A stretch of DNA of 64,000 nt from the NCBI GenBank assembly GCA_021769885.1, contig JAETSA010000008.1, forward strand, positions 62,001 through 126,000. Reading direction: 5' to 3'. Shown here piece by piece: positions 9,118 to 18,105 of this stretch. Under the pieces are notes generated by a model that made no database searches, had not been told where the DNA came from, and worked only from the letters and a program-made list of their open reading frames with translations. The position numbers and the translations under genes are program-made. Within the stretch, counting starts at the first letter, position 1; each line of letters begins with the position of its first letter. The stretch is from Bacillota bacterium. GTDB taxonomy: Bacteria; Bacillota; Clostridia; Oscillospirales; Acutalibacteraceae.

Positions 9118-10164
9118 TTATTTGAGTCTGAAATAGCAAGTGCTTTTACCGTTGCCTTCTCGCTTGAGTTCACCGCAGGCGACCATTTTGCGCAAAGCGC
9201 CTTCAATGGAACTGATGCTGAGTGAGGGACAAAGCTCACGTATGTCCTGCTTAGTGAATCGCCCAATCTTATTTTGTGTTGCAAGCCGTACGGTTTCAAG
9301 TGCGGACAGTTTTGTCTCTACAAGGGCAAACCGCTCCTCAAAATCCTTGTATGCCGCAAGAACTGTTCCGAGAATGTATTTAATAAAGGGGACAACATCT
9401 TCCGTACCTTCATGCCAGCCTGTTTGGGATTTGGCAAGTGCGTCATAGTAAAGGTCTTTGTTTTTTGCTATCTTAGCTTCGAGGGAGATGTACTTGCCGA
9501 CATAAAATCCGTTTCTGTACAGAAGCAGTGTTGTCAGCAGTCGGCTCATTCTGCCGTTTCCGTCATTGAAAGGATGGATGCACAGAAAGTCATGGATAAA
9601 TACTGGAATGGCAATCAGCGGCTCTAATTCCATGTTACCGATTACACGGTTGTATTCTTCGCAAATTCTGTCTAAAGCCTCTGGTGTTTCAAAAGGGGCA
9701 AGCGGAGTGAACAAAATTTTAACAGAACCGTCAGGATATGTGGCGCTGATATAATTCTGCACGCTCTTCGTTTTACCTGCTAACGGATTGTTCATATGGC
9801 TGTACAAAATTTTATGAAGCTGCAGAATATAGTTTTGCGTAATAGGGATAGCGTCAAAGCTCTCGTGTATGATGTTCAGCACATCACGGTAGCCTGCGAT
9901 TTCCTGTTCATCCCGATTCTTTGGCGTGGTTTTTTCTTCCACGAGCTGCTTAATACGGGTGCTTGTGGTAACGATGCCTTCAATGGCATTAGATGCTTCT
10001 GTACTCTGTACTTTTGCGATCTCCACCAGCTTTTCAAGTTCCTCTGGACGTTGCTTTAAATACTGCTCCTGTTTGCCGGCTTCCTTGTATATGGCGGCAA
10101 TCAAACTTAAGATCTCCGAATCCCACTTTTGGTCTTTGATTGCAGAATAATTAAATGCTCTCAT
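9118..10164 (-). CDS. Fic family AMP-transferase with HTH domain
   Basis: A 348-residue class II Fic protein. The inhibitory motif SNAIEG (residues 58-63) matches the (S/T)xxxE(G/N) consensus and precedes the Fic core with HPFNDGNGRMSR at 197-208. The C-terminal ~80 residues form a winged helix-turn-helix (IGRFTKQDIRELCPSLSISS). Fic enzymes transfer AMP from ATP to protein Ser, Thr or Tyr; this architecture is often an autoregulator. The ATG at 10164 follows AGGATAAGGA. A dense set of AAGGGAA palindromes lies just upstream, suggesting self-repression. All catalytic residues are present. Confidence 0.92.
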   Translation of the reverse strand: MRAFNYSAIKDQKWDSEILSLIAAIYKEAGKQEQYLKQRPEELEKLVEIAKVQSTEASNAIEGIVTTSTRIKQLVEEKTTPKNRDEQEIAGYRDVLNIIHESFDAIPITQNYILQLHKILYSHMNNPLAGKTKSVQNYISATYPDGSVKILFTPLAPFETPEALDRICEEYNRVIGNMELEPLIAIPVFIHDFLCIHPFNDGNGRMSRLLTTLLLYRNGFYVGKYISLEAKIAKNKDLYYDALAKSQTGWHEGTEDVVPFIKYILGTVLAAYKDFEERFALVETKLSALETVRLATQNKIGRFTKQDIRELCPSLSISSIEGALRKMVACGELKREGNGKSTCYFRLK

Positions 10165-10179
10165 TTCCTTATCCTCCGT

Positions 10180-10272
10180 GTATTTCCCTTAAATATTAAC
10201 ACGATTTAAGGGAATAGTCAAGACATTAAGGGCAAATTCCCTTGATATTATATCGGAAATAAGGGAAATTAT
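10180..10272. promoter_or_regulatory. Palindromic operator region upstream of fic
   Basis: TTCCCTTAAAT (10184-10194) and ATTTAAGGGAA (10204-10214) form a perfect 11-bp inverted repeat with a 9-bp spacer. ATTAAGGG and AATTCCCTT (about 10225-10243) form a second, shorter palindrome, and AAGGGAAA recurs at 10261. The cluster sits between the fic start and the next gene. It is most simply read as a binding site for the HTH domain of the Fic protein. Confidence 0.65.
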
Positions 10273-10360
10273 TATGTGAATTCTTTGATAAACTTTTTTG
10301 TTTCGCTGGATATTAGAAAGGTATTGTGGTATTGTATGGTGCTTGAGAGGAAGTGATTTT

Positions 10361-10678
10361 ATGCCGATTATTGTAGAAAGATTTTTGATCGCAGAACTTG
10401 TGTCGGTCGAAAAACTTTCCGATATGGAATATTCAGAGTGGAAATGGCGTGAGGGGTTTCTCGGATTTCAATCCACACTGACAATTTATGAAAGCACGCA
10501 GAATTTCAAAGGCAAAAGATTTATTGTGTTTAATGATTTTTCCGGTAACTGCCTAAGCACAGGTTTCGGCGAATACACAATAACCGATGATGAGCTTGTA
10601 ATGGTAACGAGAAACAGTATGTATAAATTCAAAATCATATATCGAGGTGAAGATTATGCAACGAAAACTATTAACTAA
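10361..10678 (+). CDS. Hypothetical protein preceding the integrase
   Basis: 105 residues starting at ATG 10361 (MPIIVERFLIAEL), preceded by GAGAGGAAGTG. An upstream in-frame start would add unrelated residues. The protein is rich in beta-strand patterns and aromatic residues; I recognise no family. Its 3' end overlaps the integrase start by 23 nt, so the two are probably translated together and this protein may assist recombination or its regulation. That role is a guess from position only. Confidence 0.6.
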   Translation: MPIIVERFLIAELVSVEKLSDMEYSEWKWREGFLGFQSTLTIYESTQNFKGKRFIVFNDFSGNCLSTGFGEYTITDDELVMVTRNSMYKFKIIYRGEDYATKTIN

Positions 10679-11870
10679 CGGCAATGCTTTTAAGCGTACA
10701 GACGGACGGTGGTGCGGTGTGGTTTGGTATATGGACGAGCACGGAGAACGGAAAAGAAAATCATTTTCGGGAACAACTAAACAGGCGGTCAATCGGAAAA
10801 TGACAGAATATGTTTCCGAATTTGAAAATCAGATAATCGATTCGGACGAGTCTAAGAAAAAGCTGAAAAACAGTATGCAGAATTGGTTACAGGTATTTAA
10901 GTTCCCTTCCGTTGAACCAACCACCTATGACCGCTGCGAATGCAGTGCGAAAAATCAGATTTATCCGTTGTTAGGGGACAAGGCAGTCGGTGACATTACT
11001 TCGGCGGACATAAAAAACTTTCTCAATCATTGGATGAATGAGGGGTACGCTTACACCACCGTGAAAAAAGCGTATGTAGTGCTGAATGAATATTTCCGAT
11101 ATCTTTACCGTGAGGAGCTAATCCCTAAAAATCCTATGGCGAATGTTGAGATGATAAAGAAATCAAATTTCCTATCGGCACAGAATAAAGAAAATCTCCC
11201 GACCAATGAAGCCGTAACAATTTTCACTGCGGAAGAAATTGAGAAATTTAAAGAGGAATGCTTTAAATGCTGGGGAAACGGCAAAAGACTGTATCAGCAG
11301 TCAGCGGCATACATTCTGATGCTGAATACGGGACTGAGAACAGGCGAACTGCTTGGATTGCTGAATAGTGATATTGACCTTGAGAACAAGACACTAACCG
11401 TTCGGCAAGGTGTAAAAGAGGTGTCAAGGCGAAACGGTACAGAATTTACAAGCGGACGGGAAATCAAAATCGGCAAGCCGAAAAGCACCGCCAGTAAACG
11501 CACTGTGCCCCTCAATAAGACGGCAATCGAGATGATAGAGGAATTACGCAAGGAAGCCTACTTCGGCGAAAACACACCCCTTGTTGCCGACGAGAACGGC
11601 GGTTATACAAAACCTGTAAATTTCCGAAAAAGATATTACAGAATACTGAAAGCCGCAGGAATTGAAACAAAAGGTCTACATTCACTGCGCCATACATTTG
11701 CGACAAATCTCGTCAACGGTATTAAGCAACCGGACGGCTCAATAAAATCCTTAACACCTCGCCAAGTTGCCGACCTGCTCGGACACAGCACCTCGCAAAT
11801 TACTGAACTCTATTATGTCAGAAAAGACACATCTAGGCTCAACGGTATCACCGAAGGCTTTGAGATGTAA
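10656..11870 (+). CDS. Tyrosine recombinase/integrase
   Basis: 404 residues, starting at ATG 10656 six bases after GAGGTG; the GTG at 10647 overlaps that ribosome site and is rejected. An N-terminal AP2-like arm-binding region (~1-60) and a core-binding SAM-like domain (~70-160) precede the catalytic domain. The catalytic set is complete: Arg228 in NTGLRTGE, His342-x-x-Arg345, His377 and the Tyr pair at 386-387. It catalyses integration and excision of a conjugative or mobilisable element. Its last ~100 codons are duplicated in the fusion at 19899-20411 and its last 53 at 7600-7761. The tail motif follows the stop. Confidence 0.93.
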   Translation: MQRKLLTNGNAFKRTDGRWCGVVWYMDEHGERKRKSFSGTTKQAVNRKMTEYVSEFENQIIDSDESKKKLKNSMQNWLQVFKFPSVEPTTYDRCECSAKNQIYPLLGDKAVGDITSADIKNFLNHWMNEGYAYTTVKKAYVVLNEYFRYLYREELIPKNPMANVEMIKKSNFLSAQNKENLPTNEAVTIFTAEEIEKFKEECFKCWGNGKRLYQQSAAYILMLNTGLRTGELLGLLNSDIDLENKTLTVRQGVKEVSRRNGTEFTSGREIKIGKPKSTASKRTVPLNKTAIEMIEELRKEAYFGENTPLVADENGGYTKPVNFRKRYYRILKAAGIETKGLHSLRHTFATNLVNGIKQPDGSIKSLTPRQVADLLGHSTSQITELYYVRKDTSRLNGITEGFEM

Positions 11871-11906
11871 CCCGATTGCATATCTCAAAATTAAACACAG
11901 CAGACA

Positions 11907-11960
11907 GACCGCCGGAGTTCAACCTCGGCGGTCAAAATTTGCGACGCAGTAAACAAAGAA
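11907..11960. repeat. Integrase-tail motif, copy B
   Basis: GACCGCC (11907-11913) and GGCGGTC (11927-11933) form a hairpin, followed by AAAATTTGCGACGCAGTAAA and CAAAGAA. It lies 36 nt after the integrase stop and matches copies at 4325 and 20419. It may be the integrase terminator and also a recombination site near the integrase end of the element. Confidence 0.65.
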
Positions 11961-11988
11961 AAGGGAAAATGCAATATGATTTCGTTCG

Positions 11989-12327
11989 TTAATATTTGTT
12001 ATCTGAGCATAACAGTGAATTGAGTATCTTGGTTATTGTGTCAGTGCCCCCAATGCGTGCACCCTCTTGAATATTGATTTTTTTACCAACCCACAGGCAA
12101 TGCGGATATGCTTCGGGACTAATAAATGTAATCGTTCCCTTTGCAGTTCCATCGGGCAGAATAAAATCAGTTTCGCAATAATGATGTATTCCAGTAGTCA
12201 AATAATTATCCGTTACCAAGTGTGCAGGTCGGTAGCCGTCCCAAACCGCCGTTTTTCTTGTACCGTTGAATTGAAATACAGCCTCAACATCAGGTGCTCC
12301 GTTTACAGCATTCGTTTGCGTAAACAT
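11989..12327 (-). CDS. Small protein resembling an EF-Tu C-terminal domain
   Basis: 112 residues with ATG 12327 after AAGGAGA. The pattern WDGYRPAHLV, TDFILPDGTAKGTITF and GKKINIQEGARIGG..TITKIL resembles the C-terminal beta-barrel of elongation factor Tu, without any GTPase part. Small stand-alone versions occur in Firmicutes with unknown role. It lies between the integrase-tail motif and the 187-bp repeat, on the strand opposite the integrase, so it may be cargo of the element. The function is not established. Confidence 0.5.
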   Translation of the reverse strand: MFTQTNAVNGAPDVEAVFQFNGTRKTAVWDGYRPAHLVTDNYLTTGIHHYCETDFILPDGTAKGTITFISPEAYPHCLWVGKKINIQEGARIGGTDTITKILNSLLCSDNKY

Positions 12328-12434
12328 AGTTATTTCTCCTTGTTATTAGTATGATTTGAAATTCAAGTACATCTTGCTTTACAGATATTATAATTTGATT
12401 TTAAAAGAAAAACAAGCGTTAGAAAGCAAAATAC

Positions 12435-12621
12435 TGATGCTATATTGATGATGTAGCAGACGGAATTGATGGAAGCGGTTGGCAACAGATGCGAAATTGA
12501 CGCTCAAATTGAGCATCAAAATGCGGCTTTCGAGACCTCGTGCCGACCACAGAAAGACAAAGAAAAAGCCTTGAAACCACGCTGTTTCAAGGCTTTTGGT
12601 GTGGCAGGGGCAGAAGGACTT
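12435..12621. repeat. 187-bp direct repeat, left copy, with tRNA-Trp 3' end
   Basis: The segment matches 22494-22680 at the same length with roughly 15% differences. It ends with the terminator hairpin AAAAGCCTTGAAA/TTTCAAGGCTTTT (12564-12597) and then TGGCAGGGGCAGAAGGACTT, which is the reverse complement of the last 20 nt of tRNA-Trp including CCA. At this copy the rest of the tRNA is absent and a dispersed structured repeat follows directly. This looks like an attachment-site or duplication scar. Confidence 0.8.
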
Positions 12622-12697
12622 GTTCTCGCCTGCCGGCTCGGTCGGTGCTTCTGAATACCTGCGGTATTCAGAGGTCTCCACCGGAGACCCGCACCCC
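12622..12697 (-). repeat. Three-way-junction repeat, copy 1
   Basis: Read on the minus strand: GGTGC, then hairpin GGGTCTCCGGTGGAGACC, then hairpin TCTGAATACCgcaGGTATTCAGA, then GCACC and the conserved tail GACCGAGCCGGCAGGCGAGA. Other copies are at 32101, 55334 and 56878. The stems differ between copies by paired changes. It abuts the tRNA-Trp fragment exactly. The remainder of the gap to 13005 holds an inverted repeat around AAACGGA/TCCGTTT (12752-12777) and no gene. Confidence 0.75.
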
Positions 12698-13005
12698 TCG
12701 ACACGCTCCGCGTGCCTCGGCTACAAGGCTTTTTACACAAACAAAAAATAAAAACGGACACCTTACGGCATCCGTTTCTATTTTTGTCTGCTGGGTACGA
12801 AAAAGATGTTCCCTGAAAATTTTGATTTTAGGTTCAGGATATAGCCCCTTTTTTCATTTTATAACTCCATACCTATTTCACATACAGTAACAATAACATT
12901 ACTCTGATTTCAATAAGTAGTAACAAGAAGCGTATAGTTTTTTACGAAATTCAGAAGACTTTAATAATTCAGCACATACCTTTTCAAATACATTTCTATT
13001 ATCAA

Positions 13006-13197
13006 ATGCACACATTCTACACAGAATGCCAAACTGCAGGAGTACCACCGAATATTACAAAAGAATTGATGGGACACTCGGATATTTCGGTAACTGCCAA
13101 AATTTATACTCATATGGTTGATGAAGTATTTGAGCAAAACATAAAACGATTAGCCGAATATGCTAATCAAAAATATCAAAAAGCAGTCAAAGAATAA
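13006..13197 (+). pseudogene. Tyrosine recombinase C-terminal fragment
   Basis: 63 codons with the motif MGHSDISVTAKIYTHM, which carries the catalytic His and Tyr of a tyrosine recombinase. The catalytic Arg and core-binding parts are absent, and the sequence is not of the same type as the integrase at 10656. ATG 13006 is formal only. It marks a second, older recombinase lineage near the left 187-bp repeat. Confidence 0.75.
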
Positions 13198-13274
13198 ATA
13201 CAAAACTAAAGATAGGGGCGTTGCTTAATTTACACCACCCCTACCTCTTATTTTGGTGACAAATAATATTTTAT

Positions 13275-13922
13275 CTATTTTTTAATCGCAACATCAATAA
13301 TTCCAATAATCACTGTTAATACGCCTAAAGCAATGAATATACCGCTTAGACCTATTGATGATTGCAAAGCAGATGTGAGCAAAAGTGCTGATGCAAAGCC
13401 TGTTGGAATACCTGTTAAAAGTACTGCACACCTGTTGGCCTTGCTGTTATTATCACAAGATGAAAGCAAATCACGGATAATATCTATTACTGCTATAATG
13501 CCACAGCAAACACTAATCATCATAAAAACAACATTGGCAATAATTGCGATACCTGATACGGTCTGCACTATCAAATCGCCTGTAAATCTGCTGATTGTAT
13601 AAGCTGACAAAAATGGAAGAACAATCCACAATACGCCCATTCCAATCATATAAAACGGATATATCTTTTTAGGTGCTTTGCATTTTTTCACTTTAACTGC
13701 AAAGGTGACAAACGCAAGTATGCCTGCCACAAGAAGTAAAGCCTTAATCAGAAAATCTCTTAAAGAGTCACCCATAAGCGTTGCAATTGAATAAGAGCCT
13801 GCTGTTTGCTCGGCAAAGGATATATAATATTTTACAGCAACAACACAAACGGATGATAAAACAACAGATGTTAAAAAGGAAGATAATAATTGCATAAAAT
13901 CATTTTTTGTATTTTGTTTCAT
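13275..13922 (-). CDS. Polytopic membrane protein in carbohydrate operon
   Basis: 215 residues with about six hydrophobic segments (roughly 11-33, 50-74, 88-110, 123-147, 165-188, 193-212) and short charged loops (KVKKCKAPKK, RDLLSSCDNNSK). I recognise no transporter motif. It starts 3 nt after the GH18 stop and must be co-transcribed with it. A role in anchoring or exporting the polysaccharide-acting enzymes is conceivable, but the sequence gives no direct evidence. Confidence 0.6.
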   Translation of the reverse strand: MKQNTKNDFMQLLSSFLTSVVLSSVCVVAVKYYISFAEQTAGSYSIATLMGDSLRDFLIKALLLVAGILAFVTFAVKVKKCKAPKKIYPFYMIGMGVLWIVLPFLSAYTISRFTGDLIVQTVSGIAIIANVVFMMISVCCGIIAVIDIIRDLLSSCDNNSKANRCAVLLTGIPTGFASALLLTSALQSSIGLSGIFIALGVLTVIIGIIDVAIKK

Positions 13923-13925
13923 TTT

Positions 13926-15374
13926 CTATTCTCCCTTCATATCATTCTTGATTTCTGCTCGACTGTCTATCGTTGTTTGAATTGACTTGAGCAGACTTAA
14001 ATCGTGATTGTACGGCAAATCCTCTGTAGCAGTAAAAATCATCATACCGCCAAGATTTTTTTCAATTGCGTATGCAGTTTTATCCATCGTCATCTGCGTG
14101 CCTGAAAACCACATACCGTCAACACAATTTTGGAATCTGTCGTGAGGTGTGTAATTCGGATCATCAAAATTAATCCATATTCCACCGCCGTCATAAGGTC
14201 TTGCATAAAACGGCAGACCAAGATTTATTTGCTCAGGCTTAAAGCCTTTGGCAAGGAAATATTCAACCGGCTGAACTGCACCACTTGAAAAAGAACTGTT
14301 GTGTCCGTTTTCGTCAAATAAATCGTAAGCCATAACTTCAATTTGGTCAAGACAATCAATGGCATCCTTACTCATATAAAAATTCCATGATGATACTGCA
14401 CAAGATAATTTCAGATTATGCTTTGAGAGTTCATTTTTCAAATTAATAAGATGTTCACTGAAAACAGCCCATTGCTTTTGGTTTGGATATTCCCAGTCGT
14501 AGCTGACACCGTCAAAGCCATATTCAATCAAAAAATCAACCGTGTTTTTAATCACTTCATCACCATGCTCGGCGAAAACTACATCCGGATTGCAGGCATT
14601 GAAAAATACGGTTGCAAAAATTTCGACATCCTTTTCACCGTAAAAATCTCTAATTTTTTGCACTGATGCTTTCAGGTCATTCCCTGTAAGTCCATCAGGA
14701 ATGATAAGTTCGCCGTTATCGTTCCACTTTGCAGCAGCGATAATGTGAATCTGGTTTACAACATCGCAGTATTCAGCGGGAAGATAATTACTTGATTCCG
14801 GGTCAAATAATTCGCCTTTGGCAAGCTGTGGTGTTACAACATAATCGGAAACTCTAAAAGAATTGCGTTCTTTTTTTTCGGTATTATATATTTCTATTTC
14901 TCTGATTTTAAATTTACTGTCAGATTCAAGCACTTCAAATTTAATTTGTTTTGCTGTAATATCATCAAAAGCACAATAACGATAATCATTGATTGCTTCC
15001 TGCTCATAAAATCTTTCCCAATGTTCATTTCCGGGAGTATCAATATAATATGACAGTCTGAATTTCTTAACATTCCAGCCCTTTTCACGCAGAATGATTG
15101 TATTAAATGTTTGTTCTTCTTTAAATGTCAGCACAAAGGAATCAGTTGTGCCTGAAGATTTCCACGCAGTATTTGTATCTGAATCCACGGCTTTTTTGAC
15201 ATTTGCTTTACCTTTAGCGTCTTCAATATTTTCAAGTTGTGTAACAGCTAAATTTTCAGAATCTACAGGACTTGGCAAATCTGAAAAACCATCGCCGGCA
15301 AAAGCAGTTGTGCCAATAATCAAGGCAAGGCACATTATTATTGCAACTGCTGAAATAATAATTTTCTTTTTCAT
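13926..15374 (-). CDS. Secreted GH18 family protein with discoidin domain
   Basis: 482 residues: signal peptide (1-26), an F5/8 type C (discoidin-like) domain at about 45-165, then a GH18 barrel. The active-site motif is DGVSYDWE at 288-295; the catalytic Glu295 and Asp293 are present, while the second Asp of the consensus DxxDxDxE is Ser291. Later barrel strands LSCAVSSWNF and IEVMAYDLFD and the loop LPFYARPYDGGG fit GH18. Substrates are likely beta-1,4 GlcNAc polymers or host N-glycans, with the discoidin domain binding sugar. It follows the glycosidase gene by 12 nt and precedes the membrane protein by 3 nt. Confidence 0.88.
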   Translation of the reverse strand: MKKKIIISAVAIIMCLALIIGTTAFAGDGFSDLPSPVDSENLAVTQLENIEDAKGKANVKKAVDSDTNTAWKSSGTTDSFVLTFKEEQTFNTIILREKGWNVKKFRLSYYIDTPGNEHWERFYEQEAINDYRYCAFDDITAKQIKFEVLESDSKFKIREIEIYNTEKKERNSFRVSDYVVTPQLAKGELFDPESSNYLPAEYCDVVNQIHIIAAAKWNDNGELIIPDGLTGNDLKASVQKIRDFYGEKDVEIFATVFFNACNPDVVFAEHGDEVIKNTVDFLIEYGFDGVSYDWEYPNQKQWAVFSEHLINLKNELSKHNLKLSCAVSSWNFYMSKDAIDCLDQIEVMAYDLFDENGHNSSFSSGAVQPVEYFLAKGFKPEQINLGLPFYARPYDGGGIWINFDDPNYTPHDRFQNCVDGMWFSGTQMTMDKTAYAIEKNLGGMMIFTATEDLPYNHDLSLLKSIQTTIDSRAEIKNDMKGE

Positions 15375-15386
15375 AAAATCTCCTTA

Positions 15387-17345
15387 TTAACAAATAAATA
15401 TATATTTATCCATTTTATTAATTTTGATTTCTTTGTCATTTATTTTAACAGTATATTTGTCACCATTGTTTATAAATATATTGAAGTGTTTACCACACAA
15501 TTCAATATTTTTTACTATAAAACTGTTCCAAGAATCAGGCAAGTTGGGTTTAATTTCAAATTTGTTAAATCCCGTTGGTCTGTAGCCTAAAATACCTTCA
15601 GTGAAAATCCTGAGATACAAAGCACTTTCAGCTGAAAGTTGTGCTGAATTACCCTCAGGAAACGCTTCAATAGGATAAGGAGGATGAAAGCCGAGCAATC
15701 GTTCATTTGTATATTTACTAAGCAAATCGAATGCTTTTTCCGTTTCGCCTACATAAAACAAACCTCGGAGTGCATAAAGCAAAGAACGGTCCCAATAGGT
15801 TTTTTCTCCGCTTCTTGTAAGCATACCGTTATCTCTACACAGTTTATCACTTAAAAGAGCACTTACAGTTGCCGATTTTCTCTCGTCAATTCCCATAACA
15901 AGAGGCAGACATATCCACGAACGAAGATTGCTTTCTTCTTTGCAGTAGCGATAAGTTTGATAACCCTCAACATCAGCAACGAAATAATTTTCAATACCTT
16001 CTTTTATCATTTGTGCATTTTTCAAAACATTCTCTGATTTTTCATCATAACCTAACTCACTGTATAAATAATGCAGAGAAACGAACGCATCATATGTAAT
16101 ACAAGCAGTAGAAAGATTTGCTTTTCCGCTTTTAAAACGATTTTCAAGCTCATCACTGTCACTTTTCACAATACCATCATCAGTAATCTGACTTTGAACA
16201 TATTTTTGTGCCGTTTCGATGGCAGGTAAAAAACCGATTGCCTTTTTCTTATCGCCTGTGGATAAAAGATAACGGCATAAACCATACAAAAACATAGAAC
16301 TGTCGCCACGGTCTCCTGCTCCATTCCATATATCATCACCGCAGGCAACAATACTTGTAGGAATGGCTTTATCCGCCTTTGCAAATTTTGAAAACAGTTT
16401 ATAACAGTTTATACTTTGCTTCTTTGCAGGAGCATAACCCAAATATGCAAACAATGGATTTGCATATTCACATTGGTCATTTGTCCACAAGGCAGCATAA
16501 TAATTACCGCCGCCGGGTGCATGCATCAACCCGTTTTTAGTATTAAAAATACTTTCGCTTGCTCTGATTTTACAAAACTCTGTCATAGTATTAATTGTGC
16601 TGTTAGGTGTGATAATCTGCATACAATTTTGAATTTGACTGATAAACTGTCGCCTTAAATTCAGTTGTTCTTCAATCTGCTTAGCATTCAGTCTTTCAGC
16701 ACCATTGCAAACAAGAATAATCTTTTCTTCAAAAGGTTCAAGAAAGACGATTTGCGATTTACAATCGGAATATGTATCATTCAAATACACATCAGTAAAC
16801 AATTCCTGTGCCTTATCTTCCACAAGGAAAAGTTTGCTGATTTTTTTATACGGATTTTTATTTTGAAGCGTAAAGGACTGTTGTTTATTGCTTGTATTTT
16901 TTAACACTATTTTTTCAAGCAATGCCTTTTTATCAAAAGATGGGCAGATTGTATGCTTTACCTCAATTTCATCAGCACGCTGACAAAATGTAAGAACGCC
17001 GTCAAATTCAACCTTTTCTGTTTTCAAAGATGAATTAAAGACCAAATCTACGCCGTTAAATCTGTAAGATAGACTACCCCTTGTTTCATTTGGAATAACC
17101 CTTATTTGCGGAAAAACGCAAAAGCGATAAATCTTCAACTTTTTATCAGAGTCAATTTTATAACTGATAATTGATGATGTCTCAAAGCCTGCCATTTCAA
17201 TATGATTTGCGTGTGGCAATTTATCACTATTAGCAGAAAAGTAAATTGCATTATCATTGCAGGAATAATATTTTCCTTTTGATTCAGTTCCTTTAAACTT
17301 AGTCCATAAAGGGAATATTCTTGGTTTTTTGTATATCATTTTCAT
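15387..17345 (-). CDS. Six-hairpin glycosidase-like enzyme
   Basis: 652 residues. The first ~270 form a beta-sandwich-like region; residues ~280-580 have the helical repeats of an (alpha/alpha)6 toroid glycosidase (ALWTNDQCEYANPLFAYLGY, CGDDIWNGAGDRGDSSMFLY, LLGFHPPYPIEAFPEGNSAQ), followed by a small C-terminal beta domain. There is no signal peptide, so it probably acts in the cytoplasm on imported oligosaccharides. The family could be near GH78, GH95 or related; I cannot decide without profiles. Acid residues such as Glu in PIEAFPEGN are candidates only. It lies 3 nt after the DUF5054 fragment. Confidence 0.7.
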   Translation of the reverse strand: MKMIYKKPRIFPLWTKFKGTESKGKYYSCNDNAIYFSANSDKLPHANHIEMAGFETSSIISYKIDSDKKLKIYRFCVFPQIRVIPNETRGSLSYRFNGVDLVFNSSLKTEKVEFDGVLTFCQRADEIEVKHTICPSFDKKALLEKIVLKNTSNKQQSFTLQNKNPYKKISKLFLVEDKAQELFTDVYLNDTYSDCKSQIVFLEPFEEKIILVCNGAERLNAKQIEEQLNLRRQFISQIQNCMQIITPNSTINTMTEFCKIRASESIFNTKNGLMHAPGGGNYYAALWTNDQCEYANPLFAYLGYAPAKKQSINCYKLFSKFAKADKAIPTSIVACGDDIWNGAGDRGDSSMFLYGLCRYLLSTGDKKKAIGFLPAIETAQKYVQSQITDDGIVKSDSDELENRFKSGKANLSTACITYDAFVSLHYLYSELGYDEKSENVLKNAQMIKEGIENYFVADVEGYQTYRYCKEESNLRSWICLPLVMGIDERKSATVSALLSDKLCRDNGMLTRSGEKTYWDRSLLYALRGLFYVGETEKAFDLLSKYTNERLLGFHPPYPIEAFPEGNSAQLSAESALYLRIFTEGILGYRPTGFNKFEIKPNLPDSWNSFIVKNIELCGKHFNIFINNGDKYTVKINDKEIKINKMDKYIFIC

Positions 17346-17348
17346 AAG

Positions 17349-18105
17349 TTAATCCTTATTATTCATTTTGATTTCAAATTCAAAGCGGGCATTATCCTCA
17401 TACCAAAGTGGAAAATTTGTACCCCACACATTGTTATAAAGAACATATGAAATACCGTCTTTTTTGATACTTTCAATTTTATTGTCATATTCAAGAATTT
17501 TGCCGTTGCCAATGGATATAAGCGGTGAATGATGATTGATAATATCAAAATTGCCGAAATCATTTTTTATAATGCACTTTTCAACTGCGTGCATATTTCT
17601 GCCTCCCATAGACACCGTACTGTTATAATCAATCCGGCTGTCAATCTTCACCATACTAAAATCAACAGTATTTGGATATAAATGAAGAAAAATTGCTTCT
17701 GTCAGCCTATTTGCATCCTTGCCGCTCCAAATAACATCAAATTTAAGTCCGTAACAATTTAATGTATAAATAATCTGAACATCCCTTGGAGCACCTGCCT
17801 TTTCACATACAGCACTTTCACATTTGAGATTTACAAAAACCTTTATCTCTGCATTTTCTTCACAAACATATGCACTGCTCATTTTATAATAGAAACTGCC
17901 ATCAGGATACTTACCATCAACACGTTTTAGTAATGGTCTGCCGAAATCAGGATAACCCCACACTGCATTTTTATCCATATTGCGTGCATAATGCTTAAAC
18001 CAGAAATTATAATCACGGCTTGTATATACACGATATTCAATTAATGCATTATTATTATTTTTTATGATTTCATTGCCCTTACACATTACAAATATATCAT
18101 ATCTT
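17349..18105 (-). pseudogene. DUF5054-type gene, N-terminal half lost
   Basis: From about NEIIKNNNN to the end, some 240 residues align with the gene at 2-1030 (for example EYRVYTSRDYNFWFKHYARN and PLLKRVDGKYPDGSFYYKM). The first ~20 codons of the 266-codon ORF (start 18149) are out-of-frame sequence of a fic gene, so the join lies near 18105. The N-terminal half and promoter of the operon are therefore missing. The operon order is DUF5054 remnant, six-hairpin glycosidase, GH18, membrane protein. Confidence 0.75.

Noticed and set aside
10647-10655. GTG 10647 as integrase start
   Set aside because: It lies within GAGGTG, the ribosome site for ATG 10656.
12388-12890. Small ORFs around the left 187-bp repeat
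   Set aside because: They cover the tRNA fragment, terminator and a structured repeat, and have no start signals.
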